Source: Paragorgia papillata
Lineage: Eukaryota > Cnidaria > Anthozoa > Scleralcyonacea > Coralliidae
Assembly (NCBI GenBank): GCA_035771165.1
Contig: JAWNZC010000445.1
Location: forward strand, 1,965,001-2,029,000
Length of the DNA stretch: 64,000 nt
Direction: 5' to 3'
Shown piece after piece: positions 32,365-45,423 of this stretch. The notes below the pieces were generated by a model, which had not been told where the DNA came from, searched no databases, and saw only the letters and a program-made list of their open reading frames with translations. The position numbers were made by a program, and so were the translations under genes. Within the stretch, counting starts at the first letter, position 1. Every line of letters begins with the position of its first letter.

Positions 32365-34389
32365 TCATTCCCTATTTATCATGGCACGACATCGCAATAT
32401 CATCATCCACGTGACGTCGTCAAACTCTCGGTTGCAGAAACGTCTGAAGCTATTATCTAACTCGGTATTAGCCTGGATAAAGTTAGCTGTTGTTTCTTGT
32501 GTACCGTCTCGTCCTAGTGGTCCATTAACTGTCCAACCTAGAGCAGTCTTTATGGCGTAGGGACCATCCAAATCGCTTCCTCGTACTTCCTTAGGTTGTA
32601 ATGCTTTAGGAACATCGTTATACCATGCAATTAGCAGGCCAACTTCGGTGTCGATTTCTGGCATAACAATACCTTGGAGATGAGGCCAACGATCTACGTC
32701 GCTTTGGCGTGGAATATCTTCTCTGGATACTGGTAACTTCGAAACGGAAAACACAGCAGGAAGATCAACTGTATTCTGACCATCTAGATCACATACTTCA
32801 AGACTGACGATTGAACTCTTTAATTCGCTTCTTTCTTTCTCCATCGTAGTCAGAGACAGCGTTGTTTGCTCACCGTTGGCACCAAGTTTCTTTAACAAAG
32901 ATTCGGTGATGAATGACGTGTTGGAACCTCCATCGAGGAAGGCATACGTTTCGACAGTTCGATTTAGACCCTTCGCTTTAACCTTTACCGGAAGGTCGGG
33001 CAAACCTGTTACACTTCGAATATCATAACGTTTTCCCCCGACATTTACGTAACCGTTTTGTACGTTTTTCTCTTCGATTTTCGGTTGTTGTTCGGCTGTA
33101 AACTTTTCCTTTTGTTGAGCAGATTTCGATTTGTCGTCGGCGGCGTTGCTAGTCTTCCGATGTAGGAATGTTGAGTGTTTAAACTTGCACCATTCAACCT
33201 TGCAAAAACTTGCTTTCTCGCACGATCGTGCCACATGACCAAACGTGAGACAATTATCGCAGAGCTTCAGAGAACGAACGAGTTTGAACCGCTCTTCGAC
33301 AGGTTTTCTCTTAAAATTGTCGCACTGAGAAAGCCAATGTCCATTGCTACATAACGGGCATTTCAACTTAGCGTGTGAGCAGTGTTCGTCGTTACCATTT
33401 GTGGCGAAGTACGAACTCCGAGGGGGTTTCGTAGTCTTGCCAACAATTTTTTCAGTTTTCGCTTCTTTAGAAATTTTGCCAAAAAACGGATGGCCACACG
33501 CTCTCGCTCTTTTTTCCACAAACAAGGCGATGTCTTCGATCGTGATTTCGCGTTGTTTCACTTCCGTGATGTCGTCGGCGACGTCACGCCATTTTTGTCT
33601 GAGCCCAAAGGGTAATTTTTCTACAATCTTTTGCAAACTATCAGGATTTTCGATTTTATTTAGATATCCAATTTGCTTGAGAGCGTTCTTGCAACTCGTG
33701 AGCAAGACTGAAAATCGCTGTAAACTTTCACCGTCCTCAGATTTAATTGGTGGGTAGCTATTTATACGGTCAACATAAGCTGTGGCAATCTGATAATTTC
33801 GACAGTATATCTTTATAGTGATGTAATATGATACACCCATAATATAGACACACCCCTAATCTATATTTCGTAACTAACAATAACAATAGTCAGTATAGTA
33901 TAGACAGGACACTCGTAAACATGTAAGTAGAGAATAGAGAACAAGCATCAAATATAAAGAAGCACGAATATTATAATCTTGTCTTAAGAAGCCGACGCGC
34001 TTCTCGTTATCCCTCATCAGGACTCATGGATAAACAACTGCGCATTAGCTCCTGAACATCCCCTGATGTGTACTGTATGAGATAGTATAATCTTGCACTG
34101 TTACTATTGGTTTTCGATTCGATCAATTGCTCAAAGGCTTGAATAAAACCGTAGAAATCGATTGGGTTTCCAGAAAAGTTGGGCACTTTAGCTGGGCTAA
34201 TAGCTCAATTATTTGCATGTTCGGTATTTGTTGGTTTACCGGGGGGTTGTTTGCTGGGACGTCAGTCCGATTTCCCGCATCCCCCATCGCGTGCGATTGT
34301 TCGTGTGCGACTTCAGCGTGCCTAACGTCATTGCATGGTCGAATTTAGTTGAGGTATACGAACATTAATTTTGCTCTCATGCCATTCAA
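32365..34389 (-). pseudogene. BEL-B gag C-terminal region and protease
   Basis: Around 34330-33965: the DUF1759 block ([40 protein letters not shown]) is followed by a stop. A non-gag insert of about 130-170 bp (33815-33965) lies next. Then comes a long open frame from 33840: NYQIATAYVDRI, zinc knuckles (CPLCSNGHWLSQC; CDNCLTFGHVARSC; CKVEWCKFKHSTFLH) and the aspartic protease (DUF1758) active site TYAFLDGGSNTSFI near 32945, where the usual DTGA-like motif reads DGGS, followed by MPEIDTEVGLLIAW. It ends in a decayed connector at 32365. Confidence 0.85.
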
Positions 34390-34391
34390 TA

Positions 34392-35594
34392 GGGGAGTTC
34401 AAGGTTTATTTCGCCATTTTGCAAGGGGTTCCTAAACCATTGGGGCGCCGAGCGCGCGGCCATGCCTATTTATCCTTGTTAAAATCATGGCGAAACTTGC
34501 GAAGCAAGAAGGATATCGCTTCGGTTTTTGTCGAATTCGTCTTTAATCGTTGTTTGGATCACTTTCCTGTGAGCTGGTATGTTCGTTCTTTGATTTTAGA
34601 CCATTATCACGGATAACCAACGCGTAGAAACGCTATAATACGAAAGTTTCCTCAACTGAGGGGTCGCTGCGCCATTGTGGCAGACACGGGACGCGGCTGT
34701 TTGTCGAGACCAAACGCCTCGCTTATAGTGGGATTAGGGATACTGCGATAACAACAAACGCAGTCCAGGATGTTGGGTGAAGAGGTATTATCTTAAAAGT
34801 TTGGTTCTTAATAAGCGGCCAAATCACCAGATTTCGGCAGAAACTTGGCGTAAGCAAACATTTGGCTAGAATATCCGATGCCAATGGTGTCAAATTTCCC
34901 AAATAAAATTGCTTCGTTCTTCAAAATAATTACACGTTTAATTCGACAAAAATATATACAATCAATATGTACGATTCTATCTTTATACTTAATAGTTAGA
35001 TCTAGACTTAAACTGCATTTAACTATATATTTTGCCCTATATGCCAGTTAATAACGTGTACATATTAGAAGTAAACACGCGTAACCCGAAACATCCCTTT
35101 CCTGCGAGGAAATATACATAATACACTTCGTTTGAAAACGAGAAAGAGGATATTTCAGACTTCAGATGACGAAGATGAACCTCTGGTTACTTACGTTACT
35201 ATACGCTTGAAGTTCGAGTGATTTACAAGAGAGTTGGAGCTAAAGTTTTCATTTGCGTTGCTGAAATCGTCACTCAGTCGTGGGCCTGATCGCAGGTTAT
35301 GCCCATCATAACAGCGCAGCCCCTCAGTTGAGGAAACTTTCATATTATAGCGTTTCTACGCGTTGGTTATCAGCGATAATGGTGTAAAATCAAAGAACGA
35401 ACATATTAGCCCACAGAAAAGCGATCCAAACGACGATTAAAGACGAATTCGACAAAACCGAAGCGAAATCCTTCTTGCTTCGCAAGTTTCGCCATGATTT
35501 TAACAAGTATAAATAGGCATGGCCGCGCGCTCGCCCCAGTGGTTTTGCACCCTTGCAATATTTGCAATATCGCGAAATAAACCTTGAACTCCCC
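34392..35594. mobile_element. TA-flanked palindromic element S
   Basis: Terminal repeats of about 290 bp begin GGGGAGTTCAAGGTTTATTT; TA dinucleotides flank it at 34390-34391 and 35595-35596, as with Tc1/mariner insertions. The centre (about 34690-35310) is non-coding AT-rich sequence. It sits in the gag of BEL-B. Confidence 0.8.
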
Positions 35595-35739
35595 TATGGG
35601 CGGCCGTTACCACCAAAAATACTACATGTGTGAAATGAATTGACATAAACTGAAACGACTTATCACAAACAGGAATGATCCATCCTAAATATAAATGATT
35701 GAACAACATGTAGTTATATGACTGGACAAGTTATGAAAT

Positions 35740-36170
35740 GATTCATCTTAACATGAAATGATTCAGTTCGCAGTGAAGTAACTACTTTTGTATTGGTTTA
35801 ACTTCACAATGTGAAATAACTGAACATGTTGCACAATGATTGGACTAGTTATGAAATGATTCATGCCGTTTGATAACCATTCGCCATGTCGTGAAATAGT
35901 TCAACCTAAGTGAAATGGTTCAACAACAAGTCAGTTGATTTAAGCTAACGTAAAATCATTCAACCTATTGCAAAATGATTTAATTTGATGTGAAATTATT
36001 CAACCTAATCTGACATGATTCAATCTGATGTGAAATGGTTCAACGCAATATGAAATGAATGTAATTTGATCATTAAATGTGGTACGGCGCATGTTGTTGT
36101 GAAATTATTCAACGCGATGTGGAACGATTCAACGCAACGTGAAATGATTCGACTTTAGTGTGTAATTTGA
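35740..36170. repeat. Array of TGAAATGATTCA-type motifs in left TIR of X
   Basis: A dozen or more degenerate copies of the quasi-palindrome TGAAATGATTCAACC at roughly 18-25 bp spacing; the same array is mirrored at 45424-45750. Probably transposase-binding iterons. Confidence 0.8.
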
Positions 36171-36519
36171 TCACAAAATGCGGTGTTGCCGGTGGCATAA
36201 TGCCATTCCCGCGCGTGTGTTTCGGTTGTCTACAGCTCCTATCCGCGGAGTCGGATTACAAACTGATTTGTGCGCTTTCGGCAAATATACATATACTCTT
36301 CGCTTTTCGAGCATTTCTTTTGGCAATTTCTTAATTGGGAGTCTGCTAAAGAAGGTATGTCTCTTACGATTTGTACTCTGGTACTTATATGATTGTGTAA
36401 GCACGTGCATAAGGCTGAAGAGTCTTATAGTTATACGCGTTTAATAGGATTGCGTTTTGTTAATTACAGGAACACGATAAGAAATGAAATGAAATGAAGC
36501 TAGAGTTGTGTTCGTGTCT

Positions 36520-37805
36520 GGAGAGATTTATGAATCGTATGGTTATTGTTCCATTTGTTCCCTTGATAAATATCCAAACGTATGGCCACTGCAGGCGCGC
36601 AACTAGGGGGGGGGGGGGGGTTGCAACCCCTGTCCTTTTTAACCCCTGCCCTTTTTGTGAGACCTCTAATACTAGGTTAGACATTAGATAAACAGATAAT
36701 TAATCGTCTGTTGTAGTACGTAATACAATTCTCCGCAAATCTGGCGAGGCTCAGAGGCTTCTAGCAGTGGGCCCGGGCGGCAGCTAGGCTGAATATAATT
36801 ATGATAAATTTGAAATAATGCGAGACCAAAATAAAAATTTCCGCAACCGAAAATACGAGAAAAGCGTCCTCAAAATGCAGGAAATGCTGTTTCAGAGACC
36901 CAAAATTCAAAACTTTTCGGGGGGGCATGCCCCCGGACCCACCTAGAATCTCTGCTTGGCTTCTACAAATTGTTTAGAATACTGAATGACTTCGCCCTTT
37001 TTTTGCGTTCAACCCCTGCCGTCGAAATTTTCTAGTTGCGCCCCTGCACTGAGCATCGGCAATGGCTAAGCATGTGCATCTCGAGCTCGTAGTCGTATCA
37101 TCTTCCTGAATGTTAAAGTGCCTCTATGGCCTGTGGGATCTTTACATATTTAAATAACTTAGGTTAAAAGAAAATGTTTCCCGAAATTTTTTCTCAAAAA
37201 TATTAAATCCCCGCCCATTAACAGCGCTCCAAAGTTGGTATCTCTATAACTGTGACTGTGTATTATGGACCTGGTGCGAGTTTATGTGTGACGTCACGGT
37301 TGGAACCGACCTCTGGCTCTCGGGGACTTTTTAGTGTGTTTTCGGTATTGCGTCTATTAAACCTTTATTTAAGCAGTGAAAAGTTTAGATATATTGATCA
37401 CAAGGTTGCCAACTTTGAACTTACAGCGACAGTAATTTTGGTGTTCCGACTGTGACGTAGCTCTATCAATTAGAGCCCAGGCCCAAGAAAAACGGTCTAA
37501 GTCGTCTTACACGTCTAACTTTCAAAATGGTGCGATTTGGGATGATTTGGCCAACTTCGGAGCGCTGTTAATGGGTGGGGATTTAATATTTTTGAGAAAA
37601 AAATTTTGGGAAACATTTTCTTTTAACTTAAGTTATTTAAATATGTAAAGATCCCCCAGGCCATAGAGGTACTTTAACATTCAGGAAGATGATACGACTA
37701 CGAGATCGAGATACACATGCTTAGCCATTGCCGATGCCCAGTGGCCATACGTTTGGATATTTATCAAGGGAACAAATGGAACAATAACCATACGATTCGT
37801 AAATC
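36520..37805. repeat. Foldback element, ~270-bp arms
   Basis: The left arm (36520-36591 and 37047-37240) is complementary to 37540-37800, for example CAAACGTATGGCCACTG and CTTTACATATTTAAATAACT. The left arm is interrupted by the 455-bp insert at 36592-37046. Loop bases 37240-37540 have no recognised gene. Confidence 0.9.
36592..37046. mobile_element. Small hAT-like insert with 5-bp duplication
   Basis: Ends CAGGCGCGCAACTAG and CTAGTTGCGCCCCTG, flanked by CACTG (36587-36591 and 37047-37051). Removing it restores the foldback arm exactly, which proves the boundaries. It contains a 16-G run near 36607 and CCCCTGCCCTTTTT phrases. CAGGGGCGC-type ends suggest hAT, in a group with shorter duplications. 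Confidence 0.85.
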
Positions 37806-38715
37806 TCGTGGGGGTTAGTAATATAAATTATTTTTATTTTTGATTTTAATTATAATTTATTTTTAATTATAATTTATTTTAATTTGTAGATTAAATCCTT
37901 CTGGAGAAGTCAATTATGTTTTTGTTGTGGTAGGGAGTCCAAATATGGGAATCCACTGACTTCTGCTTCCTTGAGATTGGAGTACGTAGATCGACGCTGA
38001 TGTCTAGTAGAATATTGGCACCGGTGGCGACGAGGCGAGCTCCAAATGACATGAGTTTGTTGGGTGATTCGTATTAGGATTTGCGAGAGTTTTCGTATCA
38101 AACGGAGAGAATTTGGGGGAGCAATTGCATAACCCGGGTGCGGAAAAGAAGGGAAATGCCACGGACGAGATAAATGCCTACGTCCGCTATCTCGACCGAG
38201 TCCCTGTTTTGAAAAAACATCCGAGCTTTGAAAAAAACAAGGAGCCATGTTGTCGTCAGGTTCCAAGCATGGCCAGGAGAGCACGTTTCTAACCCGCTAG
38301 CAGGTCCTGGAACGACGTGCCCGCATTTAATAAAAGAGGAGGGCCGCTACCATCGCTAGGCGTTCGCAGAGCTATATTGCATTAGCGCGCTTTGAAAATC
38401 AAATGTTCATTTTATTCAAAGTTCATGAATATAATCTTTAAATACTCCGCGTTTCTCACGTTAGCCACGGCACCCTACTGAATTTGTTATAAACCGGAAA
38501 GAACCTTTCAGGACTCAAGTGCAAAACGTTTTAATTCCCTCCCCGTACATATTAGAATTTGTGATAATTATAACCAGTTCTGTAGGTATTGTAACCAATA
38601 ATTTATATATTAGTGTATTTTCAACCTTCTTTTGTTCTAATTTTATAACTTAGTATACCATAGTTTAGTGTCGCAGATGAAGAGCCATCGTATTTCTATG
38701 GGTAAGCTGTGAATA
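37806..38715. other. No recognised gene
   Basis: The longest frame (37910-38284, minus, 124 codons) has no family features I recognise. AT-rich flanks contain TTTTAATTATAATTTATT repeats. The stretch 38400-38715 resembles a LINE 3' end (GTTCTAATTTTATAACTTAGTATACC, AATAAA, then ATT repeats) but lacks coding support. Confidence 0.4.
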
Positions 38716-39058
<343 letters not shown>

Positions 39059-39181
39059 GGAATGATATTGGCTTGGTAACGAGATTATATATAGCCTGCG
39101 GGGAACGGAAACGGGGGAAGTCTGCACGCAGGCTAGATTATATTTTGCATTTGCATGAACTGCCAGAAGCTATTTATCCAC

Positions 39182-41105
39182 TAGACTGAAAGCCAGCCGC
39201 CGATCGCATCTCGTTCCCACTCGCTGAGAGAGGCGTCTGAATTCAATAGGCGATAATGCCGTCCAGTGACGTCACTACCAAGAAACCTGGTAGTGAAATC
39301 TGATTGGTTGACAAGTTTCTAATTTGGGATAATTATAGAATTATAGAATATAATAAACAATCTGAATTCCTTCCATCTTGTCAAATATACGGCGGCTGGT
39401 TTTCAGACTGCAGAATACTCTCAACTTGTTAGCTATTTAATGCAGGGCTGTGATATTTTGGACTCCGATGCCTATGGACTTTAATTTCATGTTCACGACT
39501 TTTGAATGGTTTCGAGGGGAAAAGCGGTGAGTATATCAAGTGGCATGGCATATTGCGCGTGGCATCTTGTCAGTTGTGGAACAAGATGGCTAGTAATTTC
39601 AGAACTACTCATTGTTAAAATATATTGTGTACGTATGTTATTAGATGTTGAATAAACTTTCAATCCATGCATAGTTCAAGTTTCCCGGTTATGTGAAACT
39701 TGTTAAAATGTCAAAAATGTGCGAACCGTTGTTTGAAATAATATCACAAACAGACAGGAAATTGACTTCTCACAAGTGTTAATACAGAATTTTCGATTTG
39801 TTTTTAAATACTTAACGCGCAACATCGCGAGATATATATCAAACAGAAGCTATTGAAAAATGCTATTTGGGGTAGAAATTTCTAGTTTTTAGCTAAACGG
39901 AAAATATTTTTAAAATGGGGAAACGTCTGTCATTTGATTCATTGCGTGAATGTATTGTTGACTTCGAATTATTACAGTGTAAACCTTCTGAACGCTACAA
40001 TCCACTTTATTCTGTATTTTAGTATTTCACTCTGGCTATATTATTACACTGTAACGGCAAACCATTCTAGTCGTTAGGCCACTAAGGTTAAAGAGTTACG
40101 GTTATACCAAAATGGCAAAACCTACTCTGACCGCTGGGGCTTTTTTTTATACTCTGGCCTACACCAGGCGATTTTACGCGTTCCTGCCTGGGAGGCCGAT
40201 GGATTGAAAGGGTTAAATAAAAGCTATAAATTCAAATTTTTCTGTTTTGGCTAGAAAGCCGCAAATGTTTCAAACCCTTCATAATGGTATTAAGATCATG
40301 ATGCATTCGAAGTAAACAATATTATTGATTTCATGTACATTCACGCAATGAATCAAATGAAGACGATTCCCCATTTTAAAACTATTTTCCATTTAGCTAC
40401 AAACTAGAAATTTCTACCCCAAATAGCATTTTTCAATAGCTTCTGTTTGATATATATCTTGATGTTGCGCGTTCAGTATTTTTAAAAATATCTAAAATTC
40501 TGTATTAACACTTGAGAAGTCAATTTCCTGTCTATTTGTACAATATTATTTCGAAGAACGGTTCGCACATTTTTGACGTTTTAACAAGTTTCACATAGCG
40601 GAGAAACTTGACTATACATCGAATGAAAACTTATTCAACATCTGATAACATACGTACACAATATATTTTAACAATGAGTAGTTCTAAAATCACTAGACAT
40701 CGTGTTCCACAACTGACAAGATGCCGCGCTCAATTAATATGCAATGCCACTTGATATACTCACCGCTTCTCCTCTCGGAACCATCCAAAAGCCGTCAACA
40801 TGAAAGTCCAAAGGCACCGGGAACCAAAATATCACAGCCCTGCATTAAATATCTACCAAGTTGAGAGTATTCTGTAGTCTGAAAACCAGCCGCCGTATAT
40901 TTGACAAGATGGAAGGAATTCAGATTGTTTATTATTCTATAATTATATAATTATCCCAAATTAGAAACATGTCAACCAATCAGATTTCACTACCAGGTTT
41001 CTTGGTAGTACGTGACGTCACTGGACGGCATTATCGCCTATTGAATTCAGACGCCTCTCTCAGCGAGTGGGAACGAGATGCGATCGGCGGCTGGCTTTCA
41101 GTCTA
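39182..41105. mobile_element. Foldback element H, 9-bp target duplication
   Basis: 1924 bp; ends TAGACTGAAAGCCAGCC and complement; arms of ~780 bp (39182-39965 with 40325-41105) around a ~360-bp loop. It is flanked by the perfect 9-bp repeat TTTATCCAC (39173-39181 and 41106-41114). No coding potential. A Mutator-type non-autonomous element. Confidence 0.9.
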
Positions 41106-41131
41106 TTTATCCACAGACTCCGCATTTTCTA

Positions 41132-42718
41132 TAGCCTCCTTCACAGGCCTTCTTTGCGGGCCTCGATACACGATCGGAAATCGCACAGAAAATCGGCCAC
41201 TTTCATGGGGCAGTTCGCAGTCCATGTGCGTGCTGGCTCAAGTGAGTTCTGAGGACATTTGAAACTGATGAATTTGAGAAGGGTAATGGCTTCGTACATC
41301 GCGAAAATTCCACGAGTTGTCAACAAACCGTATTCTATGGCAAGCCCAACATTCGTGCTATGCGCTCGTGGAAGAATTATGGTCGAGCGACGATTTTGAG
41401 CGGAGATGTTTGACTTTGAGCTCGGAGTGTCCTCGCTGAAGTGTGCAGCCTGTCGGCGGTGTATTGATGACGTTTACACGCAAGTTATTCGTTCTACGCA
41501 TGCGTAGCTAATACGGGTCAGCCCGTATTTCGCGAGCATCGACAGCCGCCATTTCCGATCGTGTTTTCGGTTATAAATCCATGTCCTATATTCACGAATT
41601 TATTGGTTAGGATTAGGGTGTGTGTTGGGGTCAGGCTTTCATGAAGTACCTGGGTTATTTAGGACATGGAATTATTACCATATTTTCGTCCCCCACTAAG
41701 GCCTGCTCAAACCATTAACCGTGCTCAAACGAACAACACATTCCGTTCCCTTTGTGTACATGGACCAATGAAATTACACCATTGTCGTGCTAAATAAAGC
41801 CGTCCTGGCCTGGTATTGTTATGTGTAATTTGTTTAGTCGAAAGCTAATATTTTGAAAAGTTTAGGCTAGAACTTAACGAAATTTACGAAGAATACTGTT
41901 TTGACTATGTTCTTGCTGCCTATGCAAACAAATAAGAAAGTCAGTGTAAAGCGTAAGAGCGTTGAGAGAAATTTAAGATTGTAAACAACAGCTCAAAGGT
42001 GTTAACGGTTTTATAGCGTCTGAAGCGACTGCCCAAATTAGTTTACTTGAAAGCTAATATTTCGCTTACTATAGCTTAGAGCTTTACAAAATTTACGAAG
42101 AATGGTATTATGAATATGTTCTTGCTGGTCATGTAAATAAATCTGTGCGAAAAGCTTTAAAAAAGCTACAAGTGTCGGCGAAATGTATCTAGCGGATAAT
42201 GCACATGTATTCATTTCGCGATTCACAGTTACAACATCATGTTATTGATTCTATTTACGCAAAATTTTTACTAAACCGTATAAGCAATAGTCTTCGAAAT
42301 ATTGGTTAAAACGGTCATCTCAAACCTCAAGGTCTATAGCTGTATAGATGCATGGTATCGGATTCGCCGATTCAGATTTTCTTTCGTTGTCCAACGAATC
42401 CGTCGCAGAACCGTCGCAGTAGTCTCATTTACAGGCGTTCTTTGTATCGGTCCTATATAAATACTCTATCTTCACTATAATTATAAATATACCACATCAA
42501 CCCCTCCCTTTCATATGAATTTAGATCGGTTAACTTTCATCAAGCTCGGTCATGTTGTATAATGTATACATGGCCAAGGTGAACGTCAGCCTCCCAGATT
42601 TTAGGAGCCTATCTCTGATTGGTCAATCTCTCGGAACGGAATGTGTTGCTCGTTTGAGCAGGCCTTAGTAGGGGACAAAAATATCGAGGCCCGCAAAGAA
42701 GGCCTGCGAAGGAGGCTA
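41132..42718. mobile_element. Non-autonomous element J, 9-bp target duplication
   Basis: 1587 bp; ends TAGCCTCCTTCACAGGCC and GGCCTGCGAAGGAGGCTA, about 40 bp of TIR with CTTTGCGGGCCTCGATA; flanked by CATTTTCTA (41123-41131 and 42719-42727). It holds no gene. It starts only 26 bases after H ends, in the same parent repeat. Confidence 0.9.
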
Positions 42719-42875
42719 CATTTTCTACTGTGGTGGAATTTCCACATAAATTTTATGCGGAGTCAGGTCGGCACGCGCGACGTTTTCTATGCTTTTTTAC
42801 GATGAACGTGGTACGTTTTCATACGTTAAGCAAGGTAACAACCAGCCACGACTATACGAATAATATTGGCTTGGT

Positions 42876-43035
42876 TAGTTGGTTTAGAACAAGACAACGA
42901 GATTATATTGCCTGAACTGCCAGAAGCTATTTATCAGACTCCGCATTTTCTACTGTGGTAGAAAATGCGGAGTCTGATAAATAGCTTCTGGCAGTTCAGG
43001 CAATATAATCTCGTTGTCTTGTTCTAAACCAACTA
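42876..43035. repeat. 160-bp near-perfect palindrome
   Basis: Centre at 42955/42956 (TACTG|TGGTA). Arms of 78 bases are complementary almost without error. Parts of the arm (CTGCCAGAAGCTATTTATC, AGACTCCGCATTTTCTACTG) are the same parent sequence into which H and J inserted nearby. Confidence 0.95.
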
Positions 43036-43125
43036 GTCAGGTCGGAAATTTGAAAATCAAACGATCAGTCCTTTGAATTTTGTTATTATTATCTTATTCT
43101 AACGAGAAGTTTTAGTAGTCGGCGT

Positions 43126-44793
43126 CAGGGGCGGCGTGGCCCACCGGGAGACCGGGAAATTTCCCGGTGGGCCCCAAGGATTTCTAGCCTGGTGGGCCCC
43201 ATTTGCCCCTAGAATTCTAGCTGACGGGCCCTAAAAATTTGAAGAAAGATGGGCCCCGATGATGTGTAAAACGGCCCTGGAGTAAAGCGTTCGGTCGTGT
43301 GCGAAAGCGCGTTTGCACGTAAACGTGGATAGTTGTGAAATTTAAAATTGCTGTGTGCTCAGTGCTGGAGGCCCTGCAGGTTGCCAATTATATTTCACTG
43401 ACGAGTAACGATGGCTTCAATTATTGGCCAGCTAGGGCCCCGAGCCCTGCGGTACCCGTCAAGCACATACTTCCGGTCTGAGTAACAGAGTTCACATTAT
43501 TTCATTGCGCATTTGCGCGTATTGAAGCCATAAATATGCCGTAGTCATTGACTGTAAATGGCTGACAAAAGAGCGCATAGAACGCGTGATTCTGGGAATG
43601 TTCTTCCTAAGAAAAAACATAAAAGTGGGTCTCAAAAGCGACGAGAACAAGAAACAAAGCTCTTATTTGAAAGCTCGAAGAATGTGAAACCGCTAACGTC
43701 CTTCAAAGCCAATGAAACAACAGTCTCAACAGGTAATTTATAATAAATTGTGCCCATGGCTAAAGGCTTACCTTACAACAGCTCGGCAACTTATTTATTT
43801 GTATCTTTATTACTACATATTGGTTAAAGAATGTTTAGTGATATACTGATATAGTTATTAAATTGATTTTTCAATTTGGGTAATCTAATGTTGAAGCGCT
43901 TGAGTTAAGCTTTGTTAGGCACTTAAGTTCGGGCCGACCGCCACCTGGCTGGCACCTGCGCTCGCGCAAATAGAAAACTTCAAATTCTTAAATACGTTAC
44001 GGCGGTCTACACCAGCTTTCTTTTGCGCATTCACTCAAAAACTTGATAGGAACCGCAAATATATTATTGTTTCATTCGTTTTTAAATTTCTAAATTTCTA
44101 TATACCGCTATACGGTTATTACGGGATATAATTTGTATGAAACCTGAGCGAAGTTGTGCCGCGGGCGCAACACTCTTCGGTAGTTTCCGCCCAAATGCCG
44201 GGTAGAATTTCAAATTTCAATCATCTGACATATGTGTGAATTTCATCTCGTGCGCTATTACACTATTACGTTATTGGAAGTTAAGAAAGAATGACAGATT
44301 ATCGAATATGACGAGTCTTGTTTACGTGCTCGTTGAAAAATGCGCAATGACGAAATAAATAAGTCTGACCTAGTGACATTTTGTGTAGAAATCCCACCTC
44401 CGCTTGGCCCAGGTGACGAGCTAACAACAGCTAACACGTTAGGAATTCTGCCAACTTCAAATGATGAACTTGAGGAAATTGATGGCGATGCAGTATCGAA
44501 AGTCAACGAAGTGTTCTCTAGCTCAAAGCAACCCGAACAAACTATTTCCACCATCAGAGTAAATATTAGAGTAAATATTAGAGACGCACATGCCATTATG
44601 TAATCACACTAAATACAGTTTCTTCTAGGTTTTTAGCTTAATGAAGATAAAGTTTCTGCATTCTCATTTACAATTTATCCTTTTTTTATTGGTAACTGTT
44701 TCCACACCCCAATTTTACACCCCCCCCCCCCCCTAAAAGTGGGCCCCTAGCATATAATTTCCCGGGCCCTATTTGAGAGCCACGCCGCCCCTG
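43126..44793. mobile_element. Internally deleted hAT transposon
   Basis: Ends CAGGGGCGGCGTGGC and GCCACGCCGCCCCTG with the perfect 8-bp duplication GTCGGCGT (43118-43125 and 44794-44801), the hAT signature. An exon-like frame at 43558-43743 (MADKRAHRTRD, KKHKSGSQKRREQETKLL) ending at a GT (TCAACAG|GTAATT) looks like the basic N terminus of a hAT transposase. A second piece lies at 44340-44600 (acidic, Pro-rich). The catalytic and dimerisation domains are missing. Contains a C14 run near 44718. Confidence 0.85.
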
Positions 44794-44801
44794 GTCGGCG
44801 T

Positions 44802-45423
44802 TTCTATTTTCTCTACACTCCGCACTCCGCACTCCGCATTTTCCACCATGCCATAAATTTGTCGTAATCTACAAATAAATTTATACTCGCATCCGGCGGT
44901 CGGTACCATGCATGTACTGACTAAAAAATACCTATATTTATAACACCAGAGAACAAGAGCGCCTAATCAAAACAAATCCTAATCGAAGATGCAATCCAAC
45001 AGGTGATCCTCTTGTAAACAACTAACAGCAGTACATGAATGCGTCTTACTGAAATGACAAAACTTTGAGTCTAGCTATAGCTCTTATTAAATAGCATCTA
45101 ATTTAGTATACGTTTAGTTACGATCTCTTCTTGTCTGTCCTTCGTTTGGTTTTGTAAGAAACGCCGATCGACGAATACTTGTCTCGAAATACAACTCCAC
45201 GGCCCTCTGAGTGTAATCAAATATTATCAAAAATATGACAATAACTACTTACTTAAATCAATACTTACTTAAATCATCTTTGCTCTCACGAAAAACATAA
45301 ATTGAGTAATTTATCGCAAGGATTGCTCAGATATCGAGAGATTGCTTCGCTTGTTGAATTTCGTGGCCCGAAAAATGGCCGTGAGCAAGGTTGTGAGCGC
45401 GCAATGCATTAGCTGGACACTCA
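44802..45423. other. Interior of element X, no gene
   Basis: Starts with three copies of CACTCCG (44815-44840). No coding frame was recognised. It leads into the right TIR of X. Confidence 0.5.

Noticed and set aside
37910..38284. 124-residue minus-strand frame as a host gene
   Set aside because: No recognisable domain, no splice structure, located inside transposon-filled element X.
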